A stretch of 16,330 nt of DNA from an uncultured Anaerolineaceae bacterium (GCA_937967805.1 CALBTC010000258.1:1-16330); one strand, 5' to 3'. Shown: positions 1 to 8,730, numbered from the stretch's first letter. The notes: a model not told the origin generated them from the letters alone. Numbers and translations are program-made.

Positions 1-165
1 CGAAGTGTCCTTGCGCACGGCCCATTCACGGCAGGCGGCACAGGTGCGCAGGTGGGTTTGGTAAGCGGCCGTTCCGTCTGGTGACAGCACGCCGTCGCGA
101 TACGCTTCATATTGGTCGCGCACGACGGCATGGTTTGGTGGCGTCGGTTGGCGAAGCCGTTTCAT
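1..165 (-). CDS. Anti-sigma factor, zinc-finger (ZAS/zf-HC2) N-terminus, partial
   Basis: The first 55 codons of a minus-strand gene run off the left edge of the window. The translation begins MKRLRQPTPP and contains HLRTCAACREW (H38, C42, C45), the H-x3-C-x2-C motif of zinc-binding anti-sigma factors that hold ECF sigma factors inactive. Its ATG shares one base with the stop codon of the sigma gene (TGATG overlap). An AGGAG ribosome binding site lies about 7 bases upstream, inside the end of the sigma gene, so the two are translationally coupled. Pairing a sigma with a cotranscribed ZAS protein is the standard arrangement. The rest of the protein, where a membrane segment or sensor domain could lie, is outside the window, so the signal it senses cannot be inferred. 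Confidence 0.85.
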   Translation of the reverse strand, partial: MKRLRQPTPPNHAVVRDQYEAYRDGVLSPDGTAAYQTHLRTCAACREWAVRKDTS

Positions 166-764
166 CAACTTTCTCCTGGGGCGAGCGATAGGTGTACGGC
201 CGTTTCTTGCTGCGCCGCCAATTTTTCCAACTGGCGGCGGCCTTCGTTGAGCTGCTGATACACCGTGCCCAGCTTCACGTCTAAAATATCGGCAATGTCG
301 GCGCAGGGCAGGGCGTAGCGATAGCGCAAAATCAGCGGCAGCCGCAGCCGGTCCGGCAAGGTGTTGACCATCTGCCACAGCGACTGGCGACGCAGCCGCT
401 CTTCCACCAGCCGGGCGGTGTTGGGCGCAGCGCCGCCGTTGTGCAGAAGCTGCCCCGGCCGCAACTTTTCTAATGAGAGAAAGCGGCGCACTTTTTGGCG
501 GCGCAGGTGGCTGCGGCAAGTGTTGACGGTGACGGCCGTTAACCACGTTTCAAAAGCCGCATCCCCGGCAAAGGTGTCGATCTTCTCCATGACGCGCAAG
601 AAGGTATCCTGCACTGCATCTTGCGCGGCGACGTTGTCGTGCAAGATGACGCAGGCAAGATCGTAGACATATTGTCGGAAACGGCGAAAAAGCTGTGCAA
701 AAGCTTCCAGATCGCCCTGCTGGCAGCGGTTCACCAACTGCGATAGGGCCCGATCATCCGTCAT
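165..764 (-). CDS. RNA polymerase sigma factor, ECF subfamily (sigma-70 regions 2 and 4)
   Basis: The protein has 199 aa, a normal length for an ECF sigma factor. Region 2 spans about residues 8-94 and includes AQDAVQDTFLRVMEK and FETWLTAVTVNTCRSHLRR, the core-binding and -10 recognition helices. A variable linker follows (about 95-124). Region 4 covers about 125-182 with LPDRLRLPLILRYRYAL and the helix-turn-helix CADIADILDVKLGTVYQQL, which reads the -35 element. There is no region 1.1 or 3, as expected for ECF. The ATG at 764 follows an AGGGAGA ribosome binding site 4-5 bases upstream. The anti-sigma gene follows with a one-base overlap. The gene is divergent from the bestrophin-like gene at 961, which could belong to its regulon, but nothing in the sequence proves this. 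The ECF group was not assigned. Confidence 0.93.
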   Translation of the reverse strand: MTDDRALSQLVNRCQQGDLEAFAQLFRRFRQYVYDLACVILHDNVAAQDAVQDTFLRVMEKIDTFAGDAAFETWLTAVTVNTCRSHLRRQKVRRFLSLEKLRPGQLLHNGGAAPNTARLVEERLRRQSLWQMVNTLPDRLRLPLILRYRYALPCADIADILDVKLGTVYQQLNEGRRQLEKLAAQQETAVHLSLAPGES

Positions 765-960
765 GCATCTCCCTGGCTCTGCCCCAATTTAAGACGTTCT
801 ATCTATTAGACGGATGAGACGGTATTTCTTTAGTCAGTTAGGGGGGAAATCGTTTCTCAGCTTGTCTTTTCTGCTTTACGTTTGCCAAATGTGGCCAAAC
901 TTATTACGATTGGTCGGCAAACAATGACCGACTCAATTACCCAAGAAAAACTTCAACCTC
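765..960. promoter_or_regulatory. Divergent intergenic region, sigma factor / bestrophin-like gene
   Basis: About 196 bases between two divergent starts must hold promoters for both genes. On the minus strand there are three copies of CGTCT (plus-strand AGACG at 792-796, 808-812 and 817-821), upstream of the sigma gene. CGTCT resembles the -10 element of several ECF promoters and might mark autoregulation, but no matching GGAAC-type -35 is evident. Near the plus-strand gene, GTTTGCC and GGCAAAC form an inverted repeat with a further GCCA-aatg-TGGC hairpin inside it. No convincing sigma-70 promoter was recognised. Confidence 0.3.
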
Positions 961-1734
961 ATGCAAACCATCAAACAATTTAGCAAGATAGTGGATTACC
1001 ATACCGGGCTTGTGACCCTGTTGGCGCTGGTAGTGGTTTTTTTGTGCCGACAGCTTAACTTTTTGGTTGATTTGCCCACGACGTTGATTGGGATTGCCGT
1101 GGTGTTTCCCCTGGTATTTTCGATCAACAGCGCCTACAAGCGGCGCGAGGATGCGCTAAAGGCGTTTGCCAGCCTGAAGGGGCACGGCGTGGCGCTGCTG
1201 TTTGCCCATCGTGAATGGCCCGAGGACAAAACCGGCCACGTGGAGCGGGCGGGGGCATTGTTGCAGCGTTTGTTAACGGCCGTTGCCCACCACTTCGCCA
1301 GCAACGGCCACGATCAAACCGATTCCAAAAAGCAAATTTACGCCCTATTTTCCGAGTTTTCTCGCTCCCACGAGGCATTGCGCGCTGCCGGCGTACCGGC
1401 CAACGAAATCTCCCGTGCCAACCAATACTTGCGCCAGATCATCATCGATTTTGAGCAGATGAACAACATCGCTAGCTACCGCACGCCGCGGGCATTGCGT
1501 GCGTACAGCCGCCTCTTTTTAAACCTGTTTCCCCTGCTGTTTGGCCCGTATTTTGCCACCATCGCCTACCCAGATCATCCCGTTGCCGGTTATGTCGTGG
1601 CCGTGCTTTATAGTCTGGTGCTGGTGAGCCTGGACAACATTCAAGACGATCTGGAAAACCCGTTCGACGGCGTCGGCGCCGACGATTTGCGCCTGGATAT
1701 TGCCGAAGAATACGGTCAGCTTGTGAATGGTTAA
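961..1734 (+). CDS. Bestrophin-like (UPF0187-type) membrane protein
   Basis: The 257-aa protein has hydrophobic segments at about residues 16-32, 42-58, 184-203 and 208-227, with a long, mostly helical charged stretch between the second and third. Toward the C-terminus it carries SLDNIQDDLENPFDGVGADDL (written here as two parts: SLDNIQDD, then LENPFDGVGADDL at 231-243), close to the IE-D/N-PFG-D-NDL region of bestrophins that helps gate the channel. That motif and the four-segment layout are the basis of the call. Bestrophin-family proteins are anion or cation channels in the cytoplasmic membrane. The substrate is not predictable here. No clear Shine-Dalgarno precedes the ATG at 961, so the start is uncertain. 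The gene is monocistronic and divergent from the sigma factor. Assignment is by motif and topology only. Confidence 0.65.
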   Translation: MQTIKQFSKIVDYHTGLVTLLALVVVFLCRQLNFLVDLPTTLIGIAVVFPLVFSINSAYKRREDALKAFASLKGHGVALLFAHREWPEDKTGHVERAGALLQRLLTAVAHHFASNGHDQTDSKKQIYALFSEFSRSHEALRAAGVPANEISRANQYLRQIIIDFEQMNNIASYRTPRALRAYSRLFLNLFPLLFGPYFATIAYPDHPVAGYVVAVLYSLVLVSLDNIQDDLENPFDGVGADDLRLDIAEEYGQLVNG

Positions 1735-1768
1735 ATTTACATAATAACTCAGCGATTCCCCCTTTCAT

Positions 1769-1938
1769 TTGTCATTCTGAAAGCCTCCACGCTGCAAAGC
1801 AGCGTTCCATGAGAAAAGAAACAGCCTCTTAATGGTCTTGTTTCTGAGTAGCGCAGCGAAGAATCCCTTTAAACTTGGCCGATTCGTGATCTGGCAAAGT
1901 GTTGAAAGATTTCTCGCCAAAAGCGGCTCGAATGACAA
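1769..1938. repeat. Dispersed intergenic repeat, copy 1 (TTGTCATTC-ended, degenerate)
   Basis: The element begins TTGTCATTCTGA (1769-1780) and ends GAATGACAA (1930-1938), so its ends are inverted repeats. Inside are GCGCAGCGAAGAATCCC and ATCTGGCAAAGT (1889-1900). All three parts recur in the same order in the copy at 10682-10816. The TGTCATTCTGAGCG-AAGCGAAGAATC style of sequence is familiar as an intergenic repeat in Chloroflexota and some other phyla. It has no credible reading frame. It fills most of the gap between the bestrophin-like gene and the converging surface-protein gene. Confidence 0.6.
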
Positions 1939-2046
1939 GGGTAGGTTTTTTGTGATGAGCAAAACTGATCAGATTGTGCTCAACATCTTGTTTTTAGTGG
2001 TTTAATAGATTTTCTCTTTTTTCTCTGTGCCCTCTGTGGCTAATCT
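1939..2046. other. Intergenic remainder with CTCTGTG direct repeat
   Basis: This AT-rich stretch lies downstream of both convergent genes. The only pattern is CTCTGTG repeated 9 bases apart (2023-2029 and 2032-2038), preceded by a T/C-rich run. No hairpin-plus-U-tract terminator for either neighbour was found. Confidence 0.3.
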
Positions 2047-5000
2047 CTAAGGGGAGATGACGAAGGGGAGGAAGACAAAATTGCCGTCGTCGTCGGTGAT
2101 GGTGCCGGTGGCGCTGCTGCTGCCTAACGTGGCGTTGCCGGGATTGCTGAGGTTGAGCAGGAAGGTTTCGCTGCCCTCACTCGTGTCGTCGTCAGTGATG
2201 GTGACGTTGGCAGTTTGGCTAAGTGGTTCACCGGGGATAAAGGTGAGGGTGGTGAGGGCAACGGCCGTATAATCCTCACCCGCCGTGGCACTGCCATCAC
2301 CTGACTGGACGTCCACCGTTACAATTTTGCTGCTGGGGTGGGAGAGGTTGATGGTGAAAACGGCCGTGCCTGCCCCTTCACTTACCGTCACATCGGCAAT
2401 CGAAATGACGGGCGGCGCATCATCGTCGGTAATCGTGGCCTGCCCCTGGTCATTGGACAGTGTGGCGTTGGTGGCTCCGGTTAGTTTGACAAAAAACAGT
2501 TCATCATTTTCATCGATGGGGTCGCCAATCACCAAAACGGTAATGGTTTTTTGCGTCTCGTCGGGCGCGAAGACGAGGCTGCCGCTTGTCATCGTGTAAT
2601 CGCTGCCCGCGGCGGCGCTGCCGGCCTGCGTGGTGTAGGTGACGGTGATCGGCTTGCCGCTGGCCTGGTCCAGGGAGACGGTGAAGGTGGCGTCAGTCGT
2701 GCCGCTGTCACCCTCGCTCGCAACGACGTCGTTGATGCTGACGTTGGGTGGATTGTCATCATCTGTGATTGTGCCAATCGCTTGCCCGTCGCTCATGGTA
2801 GCATTGTTGGCATTGCTCAGATTAACAAGGAATGTTTCCTCGTCTTCGTCAGCCAGATCGCCATTGATGGTGATTTCGATGATTTTTTCGGTTTCGCCCG
2901 GAGCGAACTTGAGCGTGTTGCTGTCTGCCAGAAAATCGGTGGGGGAGACGGCCGTATCATCCCCCGTGGCAAAGTCAACCTCAATCGTTTTGCCGCTTTC
3001 AGCCGAAAGGGTGACGGTGAAGGTGGCCATCGTTGTGCCACCGCTGCCTTCGGTAACGCCGGTGCCGGCGATGCTAAGGCTGGGAGCCGTGTCATCGTTG
3101 CTAATGGTGCCGACGCCCTGCCCGTCGCTGATGGTGGCTTCATTGGCGCTGCTCAGGTTGACCAGGAACGTTTCGTCCCACTCGTCTTTGTTATCGCCAT
3201 TGATGGTAACCTCGATGATTTCTTCGGTGTCGCCGGGGTTGAAGGTGAGCTGGCCGCTTTTGTCCACGTAATCGTTGTCGGCGAAGACGGCCGTTCCATT
3301 TGCCGTGGCATAGTTTACTGTCACCGGCGCCGGGCTGGCCGGCGCCAGGGTAACGGTGAAGGTAGCAATTTTGCTGCCGCTGTTGCCTTCGGTAATCGTG
3401 ACGTCGTCAATCGTGAGCGAGGCCCCCAGCTCAAAGGCGCCAATGTCGCAGGTGGCGGTGGTGTCTTCGTTGCCGTCGATGGGGCGGGCCACGCCGCGCT
3501 GATCCGTGCCGGCGCAGGTGGGGTTGTCGCCGGCGTCTAGCGCGGGGCTGCTGCTGTCGATGGCGTGGTTGAGGGTGCTGCCACCGTTGAGCGCCAGCGC
3601 TGCCAGCAGCGGATCGCCGCCAATGTGCCCTATCGTGCTGCCACTGTTGGTACAGTTATCATTCTGGATGAGGTTGTATCCTTGCGACACAATCGTGCCG
3701 GCGCAGTCTGTCCCGCTGGCGCCGCTGTTGCCTGCCAGGATGCTGTTGACGACGTTGAGTGTGCCGCTGCTGCCGTTGAGGCCACCGCCGTTGGCTGCGG
3801 CCGTATTCTCATAAACGGTCACGTTGGTCAGCGTCGCCGTGCCCTGGTTTTGCAGGCCGCCGCCGCTGCTGGCCTGATTGTTGCTAAGCGTGACGTTGGT
3901 GAGGGTGAGGGTGCCGGTGTTTAAGATAGCTCCGCCGGTTTGGGTAATGGTGCTGTTGCTGTAAAGGACGCTGCGGCTGATCAGGTTGCTGCTGCTGCCG
4001 CCGGTGGCGATGGCCCCGCCACCCAACACGCTGCTGTTGCCCGCCAGTGTGCCGTTGGTGATGGTGATGAAGCCCTGGTCGTTGTAGATGGCCCCGCCCC
4101 AGTTGCCCGCGCTGTTGCCACTGATGGTGCCGCCGTTCATCTGGAAGCCGCCCATGCGCACTTCCATCGCGCCGCCAAAGTTAGCGGCCGTATTGCCGCT
4201 AATCTCCCCACCATTTTGCACAGCTTGCCCCTGAAATATGTACAATGCGCCGCCGCCAAAGATGCTGGCGACTGAACGATTGCCGCTGATTGTGCCATCG
4301 TTGATGGTGAGCAAAGCACTCGTAGTGCGTACGTAGATGCCGCCACCGTAGTCTGATTCGTTGTCGGTGATGGTGCCGCCGTTCAGGGTGAAGCTGCCTG
4401 AGCTAACCAGGGCCCCGCCGCCGCGAAATGCCGTGTTGCCGCTGATGAGGCCGCTGTTCATGATCACAACCCCGGCGCCAGAATTAATGCCACCACCTGT
4501 AAAATTATTGGGTCCGGGTGCCAGGCCTGCATTGCTTAAAATCTGGCCGTTGTCAATGGTAAGCTGCGCGCTGGCCTGATTTAAGGCGACGCCACCACCA
4601 AATTGGGCGCTGTTGCCGGCGACGGTGCTGTTGCTGAGGTAAACGGAGCCGTTATTGCTGTAGACACCGCCGCCGCTGCCGTTGGTGCTGGCAACGGCCG
4701 TATTCCCCAAAATCTGGCTGCCGTTCAAGACGTTTAACGTGCCGCCCGCCAGGTAGACACCGCCGCCGCTGCTCTGCGTAACGCTGTTGCGGATGACGCT
4801 GTTGTCCAGCGTCACGCTGCCCGTGCCCGAGGTGAGAATGGCCCCGCCGTTGCCGCCGGCAGGATTGCCGTTCTGCAAGGTCAGGTTGCTAAACGTTACC
4901 GTGCCGGAACTGATGTTGAACAGGCGAATGACGTTGCCGCCGTCGATGATTGTGTCGGCGGCAGTGGCTCCCTGACCGATGATCGTAATCGTTTTGGCAA

Positions 5001-5274
5001 TGTTGATCTCGCCCAGTGCAGAGGAAAGGATGTAGCTGCCTGCCGGTAGATAAATCGTGTCTAACGGGTCGGCCGTGGCGATGGCATCGCGCAGGGAGCA
5101 GGTGGGATCGGCACAGCTGCCGTCGCTGGCGTCGCTGAAGGTGTTTACGTTTAGATCGGCGGCGTGAACGGCCGTTGGCTGCCGCAGCAGTCCAAATAAT
5201 AAAAACAAAATAATTGCTACCTGGCTCAGGGCCAGCGTGAGGGCAAATAGTTTTCGTTTGGTTATTTTTTTCAT
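2047..5274 (-). CDS. Secreted beta-helix surface protein with CSLREA-type N-terminus and four Calx-beta domains
   Basis: The protein has 1075 aa. A Sec signal peptide (KRK, then a hydrophobic run at about 10-30) is probably cut after AVHA-AD near residue 39. CADPTCSLRDAIATA (54-68) matches the CSLREA domain found at the start of such proteins. Residues about 110-515 are a Pmp/parallel beta-helix array of GGGIY/GGAI and ISGN/LTNVTL repeats. SPALDAGDNPTCAGTDQRG and CDIGAFELG (576-617) form the module that usually closes this fold. Four Calx-beta domains follow (about 618-728, 730-840, 842-952, 956-1063), each starting from a TEG/SEG motif and ending in a DD motif that can bind calcium. The protein ends NFVFLPFVISP. 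It is probably extracellular or surface-bound and adhesive; its ligand is unknown. It is a tandem paralogue of the next gene. An AGGAG lies about 13 bases before the ATG, a rather long spacing. Confidence 0.9.
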   Translation of the reverse strand: MKKITKRKLFALTLALSQVAIILFLLFGLLRQPTAVHAADLNVNTFSDASDGSCADPTCSLRDAIATADPLDTIYLPAGSYILSSALGEINIAKTITIIGQGATAADTIIDGGNVIRLFNISSGTVTFSNLTLQNGNPAGGNGGAILTSGTGSVTLDNSVIRNSVTQSSGGGVYLAGGTLNVLNGSQILGNTAVASTNGSGGGVYSNNGSVYLSNSTVAGNSAQFGGGVALNQASAQLTIDNGQILSNAGLAPGPNNFTGGGINSGAGVVIMNSGLISGNTAFRGGGALVSSGSFTLNGGTITDNESDYGGGIYVRTTSALLTINDGTISGNRSVASIFGGGALYIFQGQAVQNGGEISGNTAANFGGAMEVRMGGFQMNGGTISGNSAGNWGGAIYNDQGFITITNGTLAGNSSVLGGGAIATGGSSSNLISRSVLYSNSTITQTGGAILNTGTLTLTNVTLSNNQASSGGGLQNQGTATLTNVTVYENTAAANGGGLNGSSGTLNVVNSILAGNSGASGTDCAGTIVSQGYNLIQNDNCTNSGSTIGHIGGDPLLAALALNGGSTLNHAIDSSSPALDAGDNPTCAGTDQRGVARPIDGNEDTTATCDIGAFELGASLTIDDVTITEGNSGSKIATFTVTLAPASPAPVTVNYATANGTAVFADNDYVDKSGQLTFNPGDTEEIIEVTINGDNKDEWDETFLVNLSSANEATISDGQGVGTISNDDTAPSLSIAGTGVTEGSGGTTMATFTVTLSAESGKTIEVDFATGDDTAVSPTDFLADSNTLKFAPGETEKIIEITINGDLADEDEETFLVNLSNANNATMSDGQAIGTITDDDNPPNVSINDVVASEGDSGTTDATFTVSLDQASGKPITVTYTTQAGSAAAGSDYTMTSGSLVFAPDETQKTITVLVIGDPIDENDELFFVKLTGATNATLSNDQGQATITDDDAPPVISIADVTVSEGAGTAVFTINLSHPSSKIVTVDVQSGDGSATAGEDYTAVALTTLTFIPGEPLSQTANVTITDDDTSEGSETFLLNLSNPGNATLGSSSATGTITDDDGNFVFLPFVISP

Positions 5275-5346
5275 TATGGGTAGCGTTGCTCCTGACGGCC
5301 GTCGGCAAGATTATTGGGGTTTACCCGCACAAAGTTAGCAAGGGCG

Positions 5347-5366
5347 AGTTACAATGAAAGTTACAA
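5347..5366 (-). promoter_or_regulatory. Paired TTGTAACT elements upstream of the 1075-aa surface-protein gene
   Basis: On the minus strand TTGTAACT occurs twice, 12 bases apart (plus-strand AGTTACAA at 5347-5354 and 5359-5366), about 73 bases before the start codon at 5274. The paralogous gene at 8730 has a similar pair at 8781-8802. A shared regulator site or promoter element is possible. No standard -35/-10 pair was recognised. Confidence 0.3.
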
Positions 5367-5378
5367 ACTTGTGCTAAG

Positions 5379-5419
5379 GAAAAGGGCCCACAGATTGCTC
5401 AGTTGAATAACCTGTGGGC
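5379..5419 (-). terminator. Candidate rho-independent terminator after the 1096-aa surface-protein gene
   Basis: GCCCACAG (5386-5393) and CTGTGGGC (5412-5419) form a perfect 8-bp stem with an 18-base loop. Read on the minus strand, the stem is followed by CCTTTTCC. It lies 21 bases beyond the stop codon of the upstream paralogue, as expected for its terminator. The loop is long and the T-run short, so confidence is moderate. It would separate transcription of the two paralogues. Confidence 0.5.
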
Positions 5420-5439
5420 TTGGGGAGGACCGTTATGTG

Positions 5440-8400
5440 TTACGGTTTAATGACGAAGGGCAGGTAGATAAAGGTACCGTCGTCGTTGAGAATGGTGCCA
5501 ATGCCCTGGCTGTCACCCAGCGTGACGTTGCCGTTGCTGCCGGTGAGGTTGATGAAGAACTGTTCATCCGGCTCGGTGTCTTCATCCCCATGAACCGTGA
5601 CGCTGATGGTTTGGCTGAGCGGATCGCCGGAGTTGAAGGCGAGAATACCGGATACGGCCGAATAATCCTCACCAGCCGTTGCCGAGCCGCTGGCGCTGCT
5701 GTAGTTGATCGTAATCGTTTTCTCGCTGGCGTGGGAGAGGGTGACGGTGAAAACGGCCGTGACCGTACCGCTGTCTCCTTCCGTCACCGTCGCGTCGCTA
5801 ATGGTGGCCGTGGGCAGCGGATCGTCATCCAGAATGGTGCCTTCGGCCGTACCGTCCAGAATGGTAGTGTTCCCTGGATTGCTCAGCGTTACCTGAAATG
5901 TTTCGTCAAACTCGTCAATTGTGTCGCCAATGACGGGAACCGCCACAATTTTTTCCACTTCGCCTGGGGCAAAGTTGAGCGTGCCGTTGGTCATCTGGTA
6001 ATCAACGCCCGCGGTGGCTGTGCCTGCCTGCGTGCCATAGGTTACGGTGATTGGTTTGCCGCTGACCGATGACAGGCTGACGGTGAAGAGCATGTCGGTT
6101 GTGCCGCTGTTGCCCTCTGTTCCGCTGGCGTCGGCAATGCTTACTGTCGGCGGATCGTCATCATCCAAAATGGTGACCTGGCCGCTGCTGTCGGCCAGGG
6201 TGACGTTGCTTTCGTTGCTCAGCTCGACGGTGAAGGTTTCTTCGAATTCGTCGATATTGTCGGTCACGATGTCGATGGTGATGGTTTGGCCAACTGCACC
6301 GGGCGTGAAGGTAATTGTGTCGCCGGCTGTGAGATAATCACCGTCTGCTTCAGCGGAGCCTGGCATCGTGACGTAATCTACCGTGATGGTTTTGCCGCTG
6401 GGTGTGGAGAGCGTGGCGGTGAGAACGGCCGTGCCGCTCCCCTCAACAACGGACACACCATCCATGGTGAGCGAAGGCGGATCGTCATCGTCCAAAATGG
6501 TGCCAGTGCCGATGGTGTTGCCGGGCAGTGTCTCTGGCGATTGGGCGATCAATTCTACGGTAAACTGCTCATCTACCTCATCCAGCGTGTCGTCCAAAAT
6601 GTCGATGTTGATTATTTTCTCGGTGTCGCCGGGGTCAAAGGTGAGCGTGTCTGAATCGGTTAGATAATCCTCGCCAATGCCGGCAACGGCCGTGCCATCC
6701 ATTGTGGCGTAAGTGACCGTGTACGTTGTATTGGTAATGAAGGATCGGGTGACGGTGAAGCTCATCTGGGTGGTGCCGGCGTCCGCTTCGTTCAGGCTGG
6801 CGTCGCTGATAAAGAAGCCGATGCCATGCTCATAGGCGCCAATGTCGCAAATATCGTTAATGGGGCGCAGGTTGCCGCGCTGGTCGGCAGCGGGGCAAAG
6901 CGTGTTGCTGCCCGCGTCGATGGCCGGGCTGCCGGAACCGAGGGCATAGTTGAGGGTGTCGCTGCCGTTCAGGGCCAGCGGTTCCAGTACAGGGGGATCG
7001 CTTATATCGCCGCTGCCGCCCAGGCCACAGTCATTGACGTTGTTGCCTGCGGAGGTGATGGTGCCGTTACAATTGGCGCCGACTGGCGCGGCATTGCCAA
7101 AGATGATGCTGTTGCCCACGGTGAGCGTGCCGCTGCTGTTGCTGAGGCCGCCGCCGTTGTTGTTGGCGCTGTTTTCAGAGATGGTGACGTTGGTGAGTGT
7201 CGCTGTGCTGCCTTGCGCCGTGGCTAATCCAGCCCCGCTGCCTGCCAGATTGCCGCTCAGGGTCACATTGGTTAGGGTGATGACGCCGCCAAGAGACCCT
7301 GATACATTATTTACGGCAATACCGCCTCCCGCCGCCGTACTGCCAGCTTCATTGGCAATAATGGCGCTGTTTTCAATTAAAGTTTGGCTGGGGCCAGTGC
7401 CACCCTCGCCAGCCTCATAGCTGGTGGCAATGCCACCGCCGCTGCTGGCCGTGTTGCCGCTGATGAGGCTGTTTTGAACAGTCACCATACCCCCGCTGTT
7501 GTAAATGCCGCCGCCCATTGCCCCCGATTGATTATCTGCAAAGGTTGTGCCATCAACGAGCAGGGTCCCAAAGCGTACTTCTACGCCGCCGCCGTTGAAG
7601 ACGGCCGTATTTGTCACCACGCTACCGCCAAGTAAGGCAGCATTTCCGTTGAAAACATAGAGACCACCCCCGCCAAAATCTGTGGCCGTCGATTGGTTGG
7701 TGGCGATGGTGCCTGCCGTTTGGGTAAACCAGCCAGCGGTTTCGCGAACGTAAACGCCGCCGCCATAAGAGGCCGTATTGCTAATGATTTGAGCATTGTT
7801 CAACGTAACCTGACCGCTGCTGACCAAAACACCGGCGCCGCGGAATGCCTGATTAAATTTAATTTCGCCACCGTTTAGAGTGGCCGTGCCAGAACCAACA
7901 AAAAGGCCGCCACCAGGGAAGGTGCTCGTTAAATCACCTGTATTGAAAGCAATCTCGCCGCTGTTGAGGGTGAAGCTGGCAGTGTCTTGGTTAACAAAAA
8001 CGCCACCACCCTGATCGGCGCTGTTGTAGTTGATGCTGGAGTTGTCATTGGTGACAGCCCCGCGAAATATGTAGATACCACCACCGCCGGAAACGGCCGT
8101 GTTCGTCATCACCTCGCTGTTTTGCAAGGCAAGCGATCCACTTTGCAGGTAGATGCCACCACCGTTTGTACTAGCATTGTTGCTGATGACAGTTGAATTG
8201 TTGAGGGTTAGGTTTGTTGTGGCTCCAATAACAAAAATGCCTGCACCATTTGCCGTGGCTGCGTTATCAGCCACGTTTGAATTGTTGAGCGTCAGGTTGG
8301 TTGCTGTGCCACTGACACGAATACCGCCCCCCTCAGTTGCCGCTCCATTTTGAATCGTCAAGTTGTTAAAAATGACCGTTCCAGCCGTCACATTAAAGAC

Positions 8401-8730
8401 GCGACTGTTGCCCTGGGCATCAATGAAGGTGTCTGCGGCGCTGTTGCCGTTGAAAATGATGCTTTCAGAAACGGTCAATGTGCCATTAGTGGCAGAAAGG
8501 GTGTAAGTGCCGGCCGGGATGGTGATGTCATCGCCATTTCCAGCTGCGAAAATGGCATCTCGGAGAGAACAGCTGCTGTCACAAATTTGATCGTTTTCAT
8601 CATGAAAGATGTTGACGGTGAAAGTGGCGGCGTGTGCAGTTTGGGTGTGGCTAAGAATTGAAAGTAAAGTGGGTACGAGAAAAAGTGCCAACGCTGTGGC
8701 CAGAAATAAAGATAGTCCTTTGCGGTTCAT
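5440..8730 (-). CDS. Secreted beta-helix surface protein with CSLREA-type N-terminus and four Calx-beta domains (paralogue)
   Basis: The protein has 1096 aa. The signal peptide has a hydrophobic core at about 6-27 and a likely cut at TAHA-AT near residue 34. CDSSCSLRDAIFAAG (50-64) is the CSLREA-type module. A Pmp/beta-helix array covers about 100-545 (GGGIYL, ISGNTA, LTNVTISEN and similar). SPAIDAGSNTLCPAADQRG and CDIGAYEHG (601-636) close the helix. Four Calx-beta domains follow at about 637-748, 750-858, 860-970 and 972-1083. The C-terminus is TFIYLPFVIKP, matching the tail of the neighbouring paralogue. Domain order and many segments correspond between the two, so they arose by tandem duplication. 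GGGAG lies 12 bases before the ATG. The likely role is cell-surface adhesion or a matrix component; there is no enzymatic motif. Confidence 0.9.
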   Translation of the reverse strand: MNRKGLSLFLATALALFLVPTLLSILSHTQTAHAATFTVNIFHDENDQICDSSCSLRDAIFAAGNGDDITIPAGTYTLSATNGTLTVSESIIFNGNSAADTFIDAQGNSRVFNVTAGTVIFNNLTIQNGAATEGGGIRVSGTATNLTLNNSNVADNAATANGAGIFVIGATTNLTLNNSTVISNNASTNGGGIYLQSGSLALQNSEVMTNTAVSGGGGIYIFRGAVTNDNSSINYNSADQGGGVFVNQDTASFTLNSGEIAFNTGDLTSTFPGGGLFVGSGTATLNGGEIKFNQAFRGAGVLVSSGQVTLNNAQIISNTASYGGGVYVRETAGWFTQTAGTIATNQSTATDFGGGGLYVFNGNAALLGGSVVTNTAVFNGGGVEVRFGTLLVDGTTFADNQSGAMGGGIYNSGGMVTVQNSLISGNTASSGGGIATSYEAGEGGTGPSQTLIENSAIIANEAGSTAAGGGIAVNNVSGSLGGVITLTNVTLSGNLAGSGAGLATAQGSTATLTNVTISENSANNNGGGLSNSSGTLTVGNSIIFGNAAPVGANCNGTITSAGNNVNDCGLGGSGDISDPPVLEPLALNGSDTLNYALGSGSPAIDAGSNTLCPAADQRGNLRPINDICDIGAYEHGIGFFISDASLNEADAGTTQMSFTVTRSFITNTTYTVTYATMDGTAVAGIGEDYLTDSDTLTFDPGDTEKIINIDILDDTLDEVDEQFTVELIAQSPETLPGNTIGTGTILDDDDPPSLTMDGVSVVEGSGTAVLTATLSTPSGKTITVDYVTMPGSAEADGDYLTAGDTITFTPGAVGQTITIDIVTDNIDEFEETFTVELSNESNVTLADSSGQVTILDDDDPPTVSIADASGTEGNSGTTDMLFTVSLSSVSGKPITVTYGTQAGTATAGVDYQMTNGTLNFAPGEVEKIVAVPVIGDTIDEFDETFQVTLSNPGNTTILDGTAEGTILDDDPLPTATISDATVTEGDSGTVTAVFTVTLSHASEKTITINYSSASGSATAGEDYSAVSGILAFNSGDPLSQTISVTVHGDEDTEPDEQFFINLTGSNGNVTLGDSQGIGTILNDDGTFIYLPFVIKP

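Noticed and set aside
924..983. Possible 19-codon upstream frame (MTDSITQEKLQPHANHQTI) overlapping the bestrophin-like start
   Set aside because: No ribosome binding site and no known leader peptide. The overlap could be chance.
2551..3540. Long open frame (329 codons) on the plus strand opposite the Calx-beta region
   Set aside because: It is antisense to a well-supported gene, has no recognisable domain and arises from the G/C-rich third positions of repetitive Calx-beta codons. Similar shadow frames occur opposite the paralogue.
2047..8730. Repeat array resembling CRISPR or minisatellite in the surface-protein genes
   Set aside because: The repeats are protein-level beta-helix and Calx-beta units in a continuous reading frame, without fixed DNA repeats and spacers.
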